Assembly: GCA_955652075.1 (NCBI GenBank) | Contig: CATPAS010000266.1 | Coordinates: forward strand, 1-8,101 | DNA length: 8,101 bases | Direction: 5' to 3' | Source: an uncultured Gaiellaceae bacterium | GTDB taxonomy: Bacteria; Actinomycetota; Thermoleophilia; Gaiellales; Gaiellaceae | Shown: positions 1 through 7,207 of the stretch, one piece after another | Numbering within the stretch: the first letter of the stretch is position 1 | Layout of the letters: each line of letters starts with the position of its first letter | Program-made: the position numbers and the translations under genes | The notes under the pieces: model-generated | The model's input: the letters and a program-made list of their open reading frames with translations, nothing else | Told to the model about the DNA's origin: nothing | Database searches by the model: none

Positions 1-2
1 GC

Positions 3-218
3 GATCTGCTGGCCTACCTACAGGCCTCAAGTCGCCCGCCTCTGCTCAGGGCGACGCTTTCGATTGCAATCGGCGCCACCAGTGAGCAGGAGCTCTCAGA
101 GCGCGTGGAGGTGTGCCGGCGGGCCTACGGCGAGATCCGCCTGCACCGCCCGCTCGGCGATCAGCTTGAGCTGTTCCTGCAGCACCTTCCCGCCCAGCGC
201 ACACGCGTGGTCGGCTAC
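3..218 (+). pseudogene. Internal fragment of a VirB4/TraC-like conjugation ATPase (truncated at a junction)
   Basis: The frame is open from the window edge. It reads like a real protein for about 70 residues: a start such as DLLAYLQASSRPPLL, then RATLSIAIGA, an ERVEVCRRAYGEIRLHRP stretch, and GDQLELFLQHLPAQRTRV. This matches my memory of the region before the ATPase core in actinobacterial VirB4/TraC-like type IV secretion ATPases, where a helical segment leads to a GDQ..LF...LPG-type motif. No Walker motif lies inside the fragment, so the family call rests on this segment alone. After about position 210 the frame stays open to a TGA at 744-746, but that part is the antisense of the cyclase gene on the other strand and should not be read as protein. 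The 5' end lies outside the window. If the family is right, the intact protein would power DNA or protein transfer in a conjugative element. It is non-functional in this form. Confidence 0.45.
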
Positions 219-869
219 GACGCCCGCGAAAGCTTCGTGGAGCCGGCGCAGCTCGTCGGTGCGGCCGACGAGCGGCGCGTCCAGACGTCGTGCATAGGCC
301 GGCGCGCCTTCGATCACGCCGAGCACGTTCCAGGCGACGACCGGGCCAGCCTTTCCTTTCACGGTCAGCTCGTCACGGGGCTCGAGCAACGCTGCGTTCT
401 CGACGAGCCGGCGTGTCCCGTCACCAAGAAGGATCTCGCCCGTCCGCGCGGCTTCTTCGAGCCGCTTGGCGACATTGACCGGATCGCCGGTGACGAGCAT
501 CTGCCCGCCGGTCCCGTCGCCGGCGACGACCTCGCCGGTATTGACGCCGACCCGGATCCCGATGTGGACGCCGAGCTCCCGCTCGAGCTCCTGATTGAGC
601 TCCGCCAGTGCACCCCGCAGCTCCGTCGCGGCGCGCACTGCGCGCAGCGCATCGTCCTCGTGCAGCTCGGGAATCCCGAAGACCGCCATCACGGCATCCC
701 CGATGAACTTCTCCACCGTGCCGCCGTGCCGCTCGAGCACCTCTGACATCCGCTCGAACCAGCGCGACATCACCCGCCGCAGCGCCTCCGGGTCGAGCCG
801 CTCCCCGAGCGGAGTCGAATCGGCGACGTCCGCGAAGAGGACGGTGACCGTTCTCCGGCTTACGGCCAT
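96..869 (-). CDS. Class III adenylate/guanylate cyclase, truncated at the start of its ATPase region
   Basis: The ATG at 869-867 gives a short N-terminus running straight into the cyclase core. Expected active-site residues are present: metal Asp14 (FADVADST), Lys54 and metal Asp58 (VEKFIGDAVMA), and Asn132 and Arg136 (GDPVNVAKRL). The cyclase homology domain spans about residues 6-185, so nucleotide cyclization is plausible. By motif spacing, the position seven before Asn132, which helps choose the base in many class III enzymes, is Leu, so substrate specificity is uncertain. Residues 199-225 (PLVGRTDELRRLHEAF and on) begin the ATPase module seen in the larger neighbour. No P-loop follows: residues 226-257 are the antisense of a conjugation-ATPase fragment and end at a TGA. 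The gene is therefore 3'-truncated and fused to foreign sequence. It lies downstream of the larger cyclase on the same strand. A promoter-like element sits just before the ATG. A soluble cyclase-only product could be made. Confidence 0.75.
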   Translation of the reverse strand: MAVSRRTVTVLFADVADSTPLGERLDPEALRRVMSRWFERMSEVLERHGGTVEKFIGDAVMAVFGIPELHEDDALRAVRAATELRGALAELNQELERELGVHIGIRVGVNTGEVVAGDGTGGQMLVTGDPVNVAKRLEEAARTGEILLGDGTRRLVENAALLEPRDELTVKGKAGPVVAWNVLGVIEGAPAYARRLDAPLVGRTDELRRLHEAFAGVVADHACALGGKVLQEQLKLIAERAVQADLAVGPPAHLHAL

Positions 870-875
870 GTCCTG

Positions 876-904
876 AGTGTAGGACTCGGTCCCTGGAGTG
901 CCTA
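876..904 (-). promoter_or_regulatory. Candidate promoter of the small cyclase gene, possibly leaderless
   Basis: On the minus strand TAGGCA (904-899) and TACACT (881-876) are separated by 17 nt. They match the -35 consensus at 4 of 6 positions and the -10 consensus at 4 of 6. The -10-like hexamer ends only 6 nt before the ATG at 869, so transcription would begin at or next to the start codon. Only a weak AGGA lies near the ATG, too close to be a normal ribosome binding site. This supports a leaderless reading but does not prove it. Confidence 0.35.
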
Positions 905-1030
905 GCCGAACGCGGCGCGCATCCGCTGGAACAGGCCCTTTTCTCCCGGGGTTGCGTCCTTGCGGACGAGCTCGGCGGCCTGCGCGCCGCTGCTACCCGC
1001 TGGAAGCGTTCCGCAACCGGCGGAGGCCAT
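902..1030 (-). CDS. Possible 42-aa small ORF overlapping the end of the large cyclase gene
   Basis: An ATG at 1030-1028 opens a 42-codon frame that crosses the TAG of the large cyclase gene (995-993) in another frame and ends at a TAG at 904-902. Its second half (AAELVRKDATPGEKG, then LFQRMRAAFG) has balanced, protein-like composition and ends like a natural C-terminus, and it fills most of the 123-bp gap between the two cyclase genes. No Shine-Dalgarno sequence precedes the ATG. It could be a small protein, the tail of an older broken gene, or chance in GC-rich DNA. I do not recognise the family. Confidence 0.15.
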   Translation of the reverse strand: MASAGCGTLPAGSSGAQAAELVRKDATPGEKGLFQRMRAAFG

Positions 1031-4000
1031 CCGTCTGCGCCGCATGCCAATGCAGCCGAAGCGCGCCAAAGCGGTCATTCGCTTTCTGGATCAGCTCCTC
1101 GTCGTCGCGAGCGAGTCCGAGAGCGCGCAACATGAAGGGCTCGAGATAACCGTTCGGCGGGAGAAGCTCTTCACCGCGAATCGAGTCCTCATCGCCGATG
1201 ACCGCCAGCGCATCGAGCCGTACGGCGGCCGCCGGGAGCGCGAACCACGTCTGGCGCCGGAACCACTCGGGATCTGGCAGGAGATTCTCGACAGCACCGA
1301 TGTCTTCGCGCGCCAACGCCAGGCGCGTGCGCGGCGCCGTGAATGTCAGGCCGTAGCCCTGAGCCTCGAGGCCATCCGCCTCCGACTCGAGCACCTGGCT
1401 GCGCGCGGAGTCTCCGCAAAGCTCGGCGGCAACGGCGCACAGGAGCAGCGAACGCGCATTCCGTACACACGGGGTTCCGCGGTTCTCGTTGACCCTTTCC
1501 TCGGTTCGAGACTCGAGCTCCCGGATCTGCTCCCAGCCCCCTGCCAGCTCCTCCACTTCGAGGATGCACGCGACGCCGTGCAAGCGGTGATGGGGTGTGA
1601 GCCGCTCTACGAGCCTGTCGTTGTCCGCAGCCAGCCGGCGGGCCTCACGAATGCGCCCGACCGCGACGCACGTCGGCACGACCGAGATGTGCATGTCGTG
1701 GATGTGGTCCGGATCGCTGATGTCGCCGAGGAGGTCGAAGCGGCGGGTCTCCCACATATGGGCGAGCTCGAAGTTCCCACGCCGGAACTCGGCGACGCCA
1801 CGTGCGTCCCACGCATACGAACGCAGCTCGAGGTCACCGAGCTCTTCGGCGAGGGAGCTCGCCTCGCGCACCTGCTCGGCTTCGTCGCCGTCAAGTCCCC
1901 AGTACGCGCGGCCGAGGAGACCCTTCACGTGAGCCGCGCTGCCCGGCTCAGCGCCTGCGATCGCCTTGGCGGTCCACTCGTCCAGCAGCTCATGCGCGGG
2001 TCGTCGTTGCCACATGCCGCTCCGGGACGCCGTCTGAAACGCAAGGTCGGCGTATGTGTCTGCACGCTCTCGAGGGTCTTCGACAAGCGCAAGCGAACGT
2101 TGCATCGACTCGACGAAGGCGTCGCCGTCGAACTGCAGCGCGTGTGCGCGCCCGATGCTTCGCCACAACCGCGCCTGCTCGGCCCGACCGGGTTCCAGCG
2201 CCACTGCCTGGCGCAGCAGGGAGACCGCGTCAGCGATCTCGTAACGGGAGATTGCGGTTTCCGCTGCCCTGCGCAGCCAGAAGCTCGCCTTTTCCCTCAG
2301 ACGCTCGAGCTCGGCCCCTCCGTCAGGCCAGGCAACGTCGACGTCCTCCGGCCTGACGGCCTCCGCATAGTGATGTGCGAGCAGAGGAGCATGCTCGTCA
2401 CGGCCCGCACCAAGGCGCTCCAGCCAGTCGGCGAATTGCGTGTGCAGTTGCGCGCGCCTGGCCTTCGTGAGGCTTCCGTACGCCACTTCGCGTGTGAGCG
2501 CGTGCTTGAAGGCGTACTCCACCTCACCCGCGAGAGACGATCCCGGGCGTTGGCGGATGAAGTCTCGGGTTTCGAGGAGGTGAAGGTCGGGCGCCAAACC
2601 TTCCACGAGCTCGTAGACCGGACCGGTCCAGAAGACGCGGCCGATCACCGCAGCAGCCTGTAACGCCGCCTTCTCGGCTTCCTCCAGCAGGTCGATGCGT
2701 GAAGCGAGCACTGCCTGCACGGAGTCGGGGATCTCGAAGCCCAGCGGCAAATCATTCGCGCGCCAGCCTCCGTCGGCGCGCTCCAGGACACCGGCGTCGA
2801 TCAGGCTCCCTACCACCTCCTCGACGAAGAACGGGTTTCCCTCGGCGCGCTCGACGATCAGCTCACGCACCTGTCGCGAGAGCACGCTCGCAAGCAAGGA
2901 GTCGACGAGCGCTCCGGCGGTTTCCACCGGCAGCGGCTCGAGCCATAGCGTCTCGCTGTCGACGCGGCTGCCCCAGCCCGTTCGCCCGGCGACGAAGTCG
3001 GGACGCCCGGTGGCCAGCAGCAGCAGCGGGCCCGCTGCGTCCCGTCCAAGCCGCTCGATCAGGTCGAGCAGCGGCTGCTCGGCCCAGTGCACGTCCTCGA
3101 TCAGGAGCACGAGGGGGCGTTCCGTTGTCAGTTCGGAGACAAACGCGATCCAGGCGGCATGCAACCTGTCTTGCGCCGCAAGCGGATGAAGGTCGCCCAC
3201 CACGTCCAGCCCGAGTGTGAGGCCGAGGATCTCGCGCTCGTCGAGCCGGTGGCGAACGACATCGGGTGAATCGCTTTCGAGGATCCCGAGATGCTCTTTC
3301 AGAACCTCCCCGAGCGGCCAGTACGTGATGCCCTGGCCGTACGCGAGACACCGTCCCGTTCGGCGCAGCGGTTCGGGCTCTTCGTCGGCAAGCTGCTCCC
3401 ACAGCTCGCGGACCAGGCGTGTCTTGCCGACGCCGGCATCTCCGAGGATGGTGACGAGAACCGGGTGGGATCCGTCCACCGCGCGGCGGTACGCGGTCTG
3501 GAGCAGGTCGAGCTGCTCGTCGCGCCCGACGAATGCGCGCGCGAGCCCGCTGACTCCCCGGGTGCGCATGAGCGACAGCGCCCGCACCAGCCGCCGGCAG
3601 GCGACGCCGCCGGCCTTGCCCTTGGCCTCGACCGTTTTCGGCGCGGCGAATTCGAACGCTCCCCGCACGGCGGAGACCGTTCGCTCCCCGGCGAGGATCT
3701 CTCCCGGCTCGGCCGCCTGCTCGAGGCGCGCGGCGATGTTGACCGCGTCCCCGCTGACGAACGAGCTGCCCTCGCGGGGCCGTCCCGCGACGACCTCGCC
3801 CGTGTTGACACCGATCCTGAGCGACAGCTCGTCGGCGAAGACCGCTGCCAACCGGCGCTGCATCGCCAGGGCGGTGTGCAAGGCGCGCTCAGCGTGGTCC
3901 TCGAGAGCCTCCGGCGCCCCGAACGCAGCCATGACTGCATCCCCGGCGAACTTCTCGACGGTGCCGCCCGCTCCCTCGATCTCGGCGGCCATCGCGTCGT

Positions 4001-4118
4001 AGAAGCGCTCCAGGCGGGCGCGTGTCCGCTCGGGATCCTGGTCGCCAGCGGCTGCGGTCGAGTCGACGAGATCGGCGAAGAGGACCGTCGCGAGCTTGCG
4101 TTCCGAATGGTCGGCCAC
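993..4118 (-). CDS. Cyclase-AAA ATPase-TPR regulatory protein (class III adenylate/guanylate cyclase)
   Basis: This multidomain signalling protein has about 1041 aa. The cyclase domain (about residues 7-180) holds metal Asp16 (FADLVDST), Lys56 and Asp60 (VEKFAGDAVMA), and Asn127 and Arg131 (GDAVNIAARL), so catalysis is plausible. Phe lies at the usual second base-selecting position, so cAMP versus another product is open. An ATPase module follows: an FVGRDEQL entry motif (196-203), Walker A GDAGVGKT (226-233) and Walker B LVLLIEDVHWA (336-346), as in STAND/LuxR-type regulators. The roughly 400 C-terminal residues are alpha-helical and Ala/Leu/Arg-rich, resembling TPR-like repeats that sense a partner or ligand. 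No membrane segment is evident, so it is probably cytoplasmic. I chose the GTG at 4118 because it gives the short lead VADHSERKLATVLF usual for this family. An in-frame GTG at 4154 would add 12 residues and leave 9 bp to ffh. It is transcribed divergently from ffh. The ligand is unknown. Confidence 0.88.
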   Translation of the reverse strand: MADHSERKLATVLFADLVDSTAAAGDQDPERTRARLERFYDAMAAEIEGAGGTVEKFAGDAVMAAFGAPEALEDHAERALHTALAMQRRLAAVFADELSLRIGVNTGEVVAGRPREGSSFVSGDAVNIAARLEQAAEPGEILAGERTVSAVRGAFEFAAPKTVEAKGKAGGVACRRLVRALSLMRTRGVSGLARAFVGRDEQLDLLQTAYRRAVDGSHPVLVTILGDAGVGKTRLVRELWEQLADEEPEPLRRTGRCLAYGQGITYWPLGEVLKEHLGILESDSPDVVRHRLDEREILGLTLGLDVVGDLHPLAAQDRLHAAWIAFVSELTTERPLVLLIEDVHWAEQPLLDLIERLGRDAAGPLLLLATGRPDFVAGRTGWGSRVDSETLWLEPLPVETAGALVDSLLASVLSRQVRELIVERAEGNPFFVEEVVGSLIDAGVLERADGGWRANDLPLGFEIPDSVQAVLASRIDLLEEAEKAALQAAAVIGRVFWTGPVYELVEGLAPDLHLLETRDFIRQRPGSSLAGEVEYAFKHALTREVAYGSLTKARRAQLHTQFADWLERLGAGRDEHAPLLAHHYAEAVRPEDVDVAWPDGGAELERLREKASFWLRRAAETAISRYEIADAVSLLRQAVALEPGRAEQARLWRSIGRAHALQFDGDAFVESMQRSLALVEDPRERADTYADLAFQTASRSGMWQRRPAHELLDEWTAKAIAGAEPGSAAHVKGLLGRAYWGLDGDEAEQVREASSLAEELGDLELRSYAWDARGVAEFRRGNFELAHMWETRRFDLLGDISDPDHIHDMHISVVPTCVAVGRIREARRLAADNDRLVERLTPHHRLHGVACILEVEELAGGWEQIRELESRTEERVNENRGTPCVRNARSLLLCAVAAELCGDSARSQVLESEADGLEAQGYGLTFTAPRTRLALAREDIGAVENLLPDPEWFRRQTWFALPAAAVRLDALAVIGDEDSIRGEELLPPNGYLEPFMLRALGLARDDEELIQKANDRFGALRLHWHAAQTDGLRRLRNASSG

Positions 4119-4149
4119 GGCCCAAGTCTGGCCCAGAAAGGGACGCAAG

Positions 4150-4155
4150 TACACT
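4150..4155 (+). promoter_or_regulatory. Candidate -10 element for the ffh operon, possibly leaderless
   Basis: TACACT ends 8 nt before the ffh GTG at 4164, which would place the transcription start at or next to that codon. No Shine-Dalgarno sequence lies at a usable distance, consistent with leaderless translation. I see no good -35 at 16-19 nt upstream, so the promoter call is weak. The same hexamer precedes the small cyclase gene. The element lies in the short divergent region shared with the large cyclase gene. Confidence 0.3.
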
Positions 4156-4163
4156 TCCCGGCC

Positions 4164-5567
4164 GTGTTCGACGCCCTCTCAGACAGGCTCCAGAGCGCCC
4201 TCGGCGACCTTCGAGGGCGCGGAAAGCTCGACGAAGAGGCGATCTCCCGTGCCATGCGCGAGATCCGTCTCGCGCTGCTCGAGGCCGACGTCAACTTCGA
4301 GGTCGTCAAGCAGTTCGTCGCGCAGGTGCGCGAGCGCGCACTCGGGCAGGAGGTTCTGAAGAGCCTGCAGCCGGGCCAGCAGGTCGTGAAGGCCGTTCAC
4401 GACGAGCTGACCGCCCTGATGGGGTCGGGCAGCTCGCAACTCGCGTTCACGGGTCGGCCGCCGACTGTGATCCTGCTCGCCGGTCTGCAGGGATCGGGCA
4501 AGACGACCGCCGCGGCGAAGCTCGCGCTCCTCCTGCGGAACGAGGGACGCAGTCCCGGTCTCGTCGCCGCCGACCTGCAGCGGCCCGCCGCCATCGACCA
4601 GCTGGAGCAGCTCGGCCGGCAGATCCAGATCCCCGTCTATCGCGGCGAAGGCACGGATCCGGTCGCCGTCGTCCGCGACGGCATCCGGCAGCTCACCGAG
4701 GACGGGGTCGACACCATCATTCTCGACACGGCCGGGCGCCTGCACGTGGATGAGGAGCTGATGCAGGAGCTCGAGCGTGTCCGGGACGAGGCCAAGCCCG
4801 CCAACGTGCTGCTCGTGGTCGACGCGATGACGGGGCAGGAGGCGGTGAACGTCGCGCTGGCGTTCCAGGAGCGGATCGCCTTCGACGGCGTCGTGATGAC
4901 GAAGCTGGACGGCGACGCGCGCGGCGGCGCAGCGCTGTCCGTGAAGGCCGTCACCGGTCGTCCGATCAAGTTGATCTCCGTCGGCGAGAAGCTCGACCAG
5001 CTCGAGTACTTCCATCCCGACCGCATGGCGTCGCGCATCCTCGGCATGGGCGACGTTCTGACGCTGATCGAGCGGGCCGAGCAAGCGGCCGACGAGGGCG
5101 ACCAGAAGGACCTCGAGGACCGCATGATGAAGGGCCAGTTCAGTTTCGACGATTTCCTGAAGAGCTACAAGATGCTGCGCCGCATGGGCCCGATCCAGGG
5201 CGTGCTGAAGATGATTCCCGGTCTGGGGAAGCAGCTCGAGGGGATGGAAGAGGTCGACGAGAAGCAGCTGGGCCGCGTCGAGGCGATCATCCTTTCGATG
5301 ACCCCGCAGGAGCGAGGGCTGCCGCGCGTGATCGACGGCTCCAGGCGGCGGCGGATCGCGGTCGGATCCGGGACGACGGTGGAAGAGGTCAACCGCCTGC
5401 TCGACGCCCGCAAGCAGATGGAGAAGCTCATGAAGGGGATGAGCAAGGGCAAGATGCCTGATCTCGGAGCGCTGACGGGGCAGGCCCCGGCCGCTGCTCC
5501 GCAGCCGGGGCAGCGAAAAGCGACAAAATCCAACAAACGCAAGAAGCGACAGAAATCCAGGAGGTAA
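4164..5567 (+). CDS. ffh: Signal recognition particle GTPase Ffh (SRP54)
   Basis: Ffh binds the 4.5S/SRP RNA and signal sequences of nascent membrane and exported proteins, then docks with FtsY by GTP-dependent pairing. All three domains are visible in 467 aa. The helical N domain is about residues 1-95. The G domain has P-loop GLQGSGKTT (107-115), DTAGR (188-192) and [10 protein letters not shown] (246-255). The Met-rich M domain (about 300-435) includes [17 protein letters not shown] and the RNA-binding signature [12 protein letters not shown] Lys/Arg-rich tail ([16 protein letters not shown]) closes the protein. The GTG at 4164 is chosen because it gives the family's standard start ([12 protein letters not shown]). 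The frame stays open for 873 nt further upstream, but that part is antisense to the cyclase gene. This is the first gene of the operon. Its stop codon directly follows the AGGAGG that serves rpsP. Confidence 0.97.
   Translation: MFDALSDRLQSALGDLRGRGKLDEEAISRAMREIRLALLEADVNFEVVKQFVAQVRERALGQEVLKSLQPGQQVVKAVHDELTALMGSGSSQLAFTGRPPTVILLAGLQGSGKTTAAAKLALLLRNEGRSPGLVAADLQRPAAIDQLEQLGRQIQIPVYRGEGTDPVAVVRDGIRQLTEDGVDTIILDTAGRLHVDEELMQELERVRDEAKPANVLLVVDAMTGQEAVNVALAFQERIAFDGVVMTKLDGDARGGAALSVKAVTGRPIKLISVGEKLDQLEYFHPDRMASRILGMGDVLTLIERAEQAADEGDQKDLEDRMMKGQFSFDDFLKSYKMLRRMGPIQGVLKMIPGLGKQLEGMEEVDEKQLGRVEAIILSMTPQERGLPRVIDGSRRRRIAVGSGTTVEEVNRLLDARKQMEKLMKGMSKGKMPDLGALTGQAPAAAPQPGQRKATKSNKRKKRQKSRR
5559..5564 (+). 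promoter_or_regulatory. Strong ribosome binding site for rpsP inside the ffh end
   Basis: AGGAGG forms the last two Arg codons of ffh, directly before its TAA, and stands 8 nt before the TTG start of rpsP. This clear Shine-Dalgarno sequence fixes the unusual TTG start and couples S16 synthesis to the end of ffh. Confidence 0.85.
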
Positions 5568-5572
5568 ATCGT

Positions 5573-5818
5573 TTGGCCGTACGCATGAGGTTGACGCGAG
5601 TCGGGTCGAAGAAGAATCCGGTCTACCGCGTCGTCGTCGCCGACTCGCGCTCACCACGCGACGGCAAGTTCATCGAGATCGTCGGACGCTACAACCCGCA
5701 GCACGATCCTTCGCTCATCGAGTTCGACGAGGAGAAGGTGAAGGACTGGCTCGGCAAAGGTGCCTTGCCGTCGGAGGCTGTCCGCAAGCTGCTGAAGGTC
5801 AGGAATCTGACGCAGTAG
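5573..5818 (+). CDS. rpsP: 30S ribosomal protein S16
   Basis: S16 is a small 30S subunit protein needed for 16S rRNA folding and assembly. The 81-aa product is of normal family length. It shows the standard N-terminus ([20 protein letters not shown]) followed by [20 protein letters not shown], then the [20 protein letters not shown] segment. The start is a TTG, supported by AGGAGG 8 nt upstream and by the family start M-A-V-[RK]. It begins 5 nt after ffh stops, and its TAG is followed at once by the khpA GTG, so it belongs to one operon with both. Confidence 0.97.
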   Translation: MAVRMRLTRVGSKKNPVYRVVVADSRSPRDGKFIEIVGRYNPQHDPSLIEFDEEKVKDWLGKGALPSEAVRKLLKVRNLTQ

Positions 5819-6049
5819 GTGGAGGAGCTTCTCGAGTACCTGGCGAAGCAGTTGGTCGACGATCCCGACGCCGTGCGCGTCGAGCGAGTCGACGAGGCCG
5901 ACGCCGTCGTGCTTCGACTGCATGTCGCACAGGATGATCTCGGCAAGGTGATCGGCAAGCAAGGACGCATCGCGCGTTCGCTGCGAACGATCGTTCGTGC
6001 GGGCAGCGTGCGGGAGCATCGCCGCGTGCAGCTCGAGATCGTCGACTAG
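5819..6049 (+). CDS. khpA: KH-domain RNA-binding protein KhpA
   Basis: This 76-aa protein is a single KH domain. The RNA-binding GxxG loop is G46-K-Q-G49 in DLGKVIGKQGRIARSL. In Firmicutes the homolog (YlqC/KhpA) pairs with KhpB/Jag in RNA regulation and cell-envelope control; a similar role here is by homology only. The GTG start directly follows the TAG of rpsP with no gap, and no good Shine-Dalgarno sequence stands at normal spacing, so translation is probably coupled to rpsP. Its place between rpsP and rimM is the usual one in many Gram-positive genomes. Confidence 0.93.
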   Translation: MEELLEYLAKQLVDDPDAVRVERVDEADAVVLRLHVAQDDLGKVIGKQGRIARSLRTIVRAGSVREHRRVQLEIVD

Positions 6050-6063
6050 GTCTGAAAGAGAAC

Positions 6064-6534
6064 ATGAGCGACGTCGAGCTCGTCGTCGTCGGTCGTGTCG
6101 GCAAGTCGCACGGCCTCGACGGGTCCTTCGTCGTCGAGAATGCGAGCGAGGCGCCCGAGCGCTTCGAGGTGGGTGCCGAGTTGATCGTCGAAGGGGAGGC
6201 CGCGAAGATCGTTGCGCGAAGACACGCGCGTGGCCGCCCGGTGATCAGGCTCGATCGTCGCGTGCCTCGCGGCGCGCCACTCGAGGTACCGCGCGAATCG
6301 CTGGCGCCGGCGGGGGAGGACGAGTACTACGTGTTCCAGCTGGTCGGCCTCCGCGTCGAAGAGGCCGGCGGAGACGAGCTCGGGACGGTGACCGACGTCG
6401 TGCCGGGCGTGGCGAACGACGTCCTCGAGCTCGACTCCGGACTTGCCCTGCCGATGGTGGAAGACTGCGTCCGCGAGGTCGATCTCGCGACCGGTCGGAT
6501 CGTGGTTGCGCCCGGCTTCTCAAGCGCTAGCTAA
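6064..6534 (+). CDS. rimM: Ribosome maturation factor RimM
   Basis: RimM assists late 30S assembly by binding around S19 and the head of 16S rRNA. The 156-aa protein is somewhat short but shows both parts. The N-terminal barrel opens with VVVGRVGKSHGLDGSF. The C-terminal PRC-barrel starts at about residue 85 with EYYVFQLVGLRV and closes with LPMVEDCVREVDLATGRIVV. The stretch before EYY (residues 60-84) is shorter than in the E. coli protein. The ATG lies 14 nt after khpA. A purine run AAAGAG is only 3 nt from the start, so it is a weak ribosome site. A 16-nt gap leads to trmD. Confidence 0.95.
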   Translation: MSDVELVVVGRVGKSHGLDGSFVVENASEAPERFEVGAELIVEGEAAKIVARRHARGRPVIRLDRRVPRGAPLEVPRESLAPAGEDEYYVFQLVGLRVEEAGGDELGTVTDVVPGVANDVLELDSGLALPMVEDCVREVDLATGRIVVAPGFSSAS

Positions 6535-6550
6535 CCTGGTTCGCTCGCCC

Positions 6551-7207
6551 GTGCAGCTCGACGTCTTCACTCTCGTTCCGCATGCCTTCGCCTGGCTGAC
6601 GGAGCAACGTCCGGTGGCCACCGTCCTCGGAACCGAGCTCGACCTGCGGCTCTTCTCGTACCGCGACACCACGCCGCTCCGCGCCGCGCAGGTCGACGAC
6701 GAACCTTACGGAGGCGGCGCAGGCATGGTGCTGCGGGTCGACGTCGTCGCGGCCGCGCTCGACTCCGTGTACGACGGCGTCCCCGACCAGCGTGTCATCG
6801 CACTCACACCGCAGGGGCGGCAGTTGACGCAGGACGTCGTGGAGGAGCTGGCCGAGGAGGAGCGGCTCACCTTGCTGTCCGCTCGCTTCGAAGGATTCGA
6901 CGAGCGCGTCGTACAGCATCTCGCGTCCGACGCGATCTCGATCGGGCCCTACGTCCTCTCGAACGGCGATCTTCCGGCAATGGTTCTCGTCGACGCGATC
7001 GCGCGCAGGCTTCCCGGAGCGATCAAGGACGAGTCGGGAGCATTCGAGAGCTTCTCGTCCGAGCTCGAGGGCGGTCTCGAGTATCCCCACTACACCCGTC
7101 CTCCCGACTTCCGCGGCTGGCGCGTTCCGGAAGTCCTGCTGTCGGGCGACCACGGAAAGATCGAGGAGTGGCGACGGGAACAGAGCCGGCGGCGGACCGT
7201 CACGTGA
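6551..7207 (+). CDS. trmD: tRNA (guanine37-N1)-methyltransferase TrmD, short and divergent
   Basis: TrmD places m1G at position 37 of tRNAs using S-adenosylmethionine and thereby prevents +1 frameshifts. Family features are clear: N-terminus VQLDVFTLVPHAF, DDEPYGGGAGM (49-59), the knot motifs LTPQGRQL (85-92) and ARFEGFDERV (111-120), SIGPYVLSNGDLPAM (130-144), and the linker through YPHYTRPPDFRGWRVPEVLLSGDH. Oddities by alignment to E. coli TrmD from memory: the catalytic Asp169 aligns with Glu166 (FESF), Arg154 is kept as Arg152, Asp135 becomes Pro133, and the protein ends at residue 218, about 38 residues before the E. coli end, so most of the last helical part of the tRNA-binding domain is absent. 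The GTG at 6551 gives the standard family start; the in-frame ATG at 6443 would lie inside rimM. No Shine-Dalgarno sequence is visible. Its TGA overlaps the next start. Confidence 0.95.
   Translation: MQLDVFTLVPHAFAWLTEQRPVATVLGTELDLRLFSYRDTTPLRAAQVDDEPYGGGAGMVLRVDVVAAALDSVYDGVPDQRVIALTPQGRQLTQDVVEELAEEERLTLLSARFEGFDERVVQHLASDAISIGPYVLSNGDLPAMVLVDAIARRLPGAIKDESGAFESFSSELEGGLEYPHYTRPPDFRGWRVPEVLLSGDHGKIEEWRREQSRRRTVT

Noticed and set aside
219..746. Continuation of the plus-strand VirB4-like frame to the TGA at 744-746
   Set aside because: From about 219 on it is only the antisense of the cyclase domain, so it is a by-product of the junction and not native protein.
960..2663. Plus-strand open frame of 567 codons opposite the large cyclase
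   Set aside because: It is the antisense of the cyclase-ATPase-TPR gene. GC-rich coding DNA rarely shows stops in antisense frames, and the translated product has no recognisable domain.
3291..4163. 291-residue N-terminal extension of Ffh in the same open frame
   Set aside because: The extension is the antisense of the cyclase domain and lacks any domain, while the GTG at 4164 gives the exact family start.
4179..5657. Minus-strand open frame of 492 codons opposite ffh
   Set aside because: It is Leu/Arg/His-rich antisense of ffh with no family resemblance. The ffh reading has all GTPase and M-domain motifs.
6443..6550. Longer TrmD start at the ATG at 6443
   Set aside because: It would lie within rimM and add 36 residues unlike any TrmD N-terminus. 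The GTG at 6551 gives the standard start.
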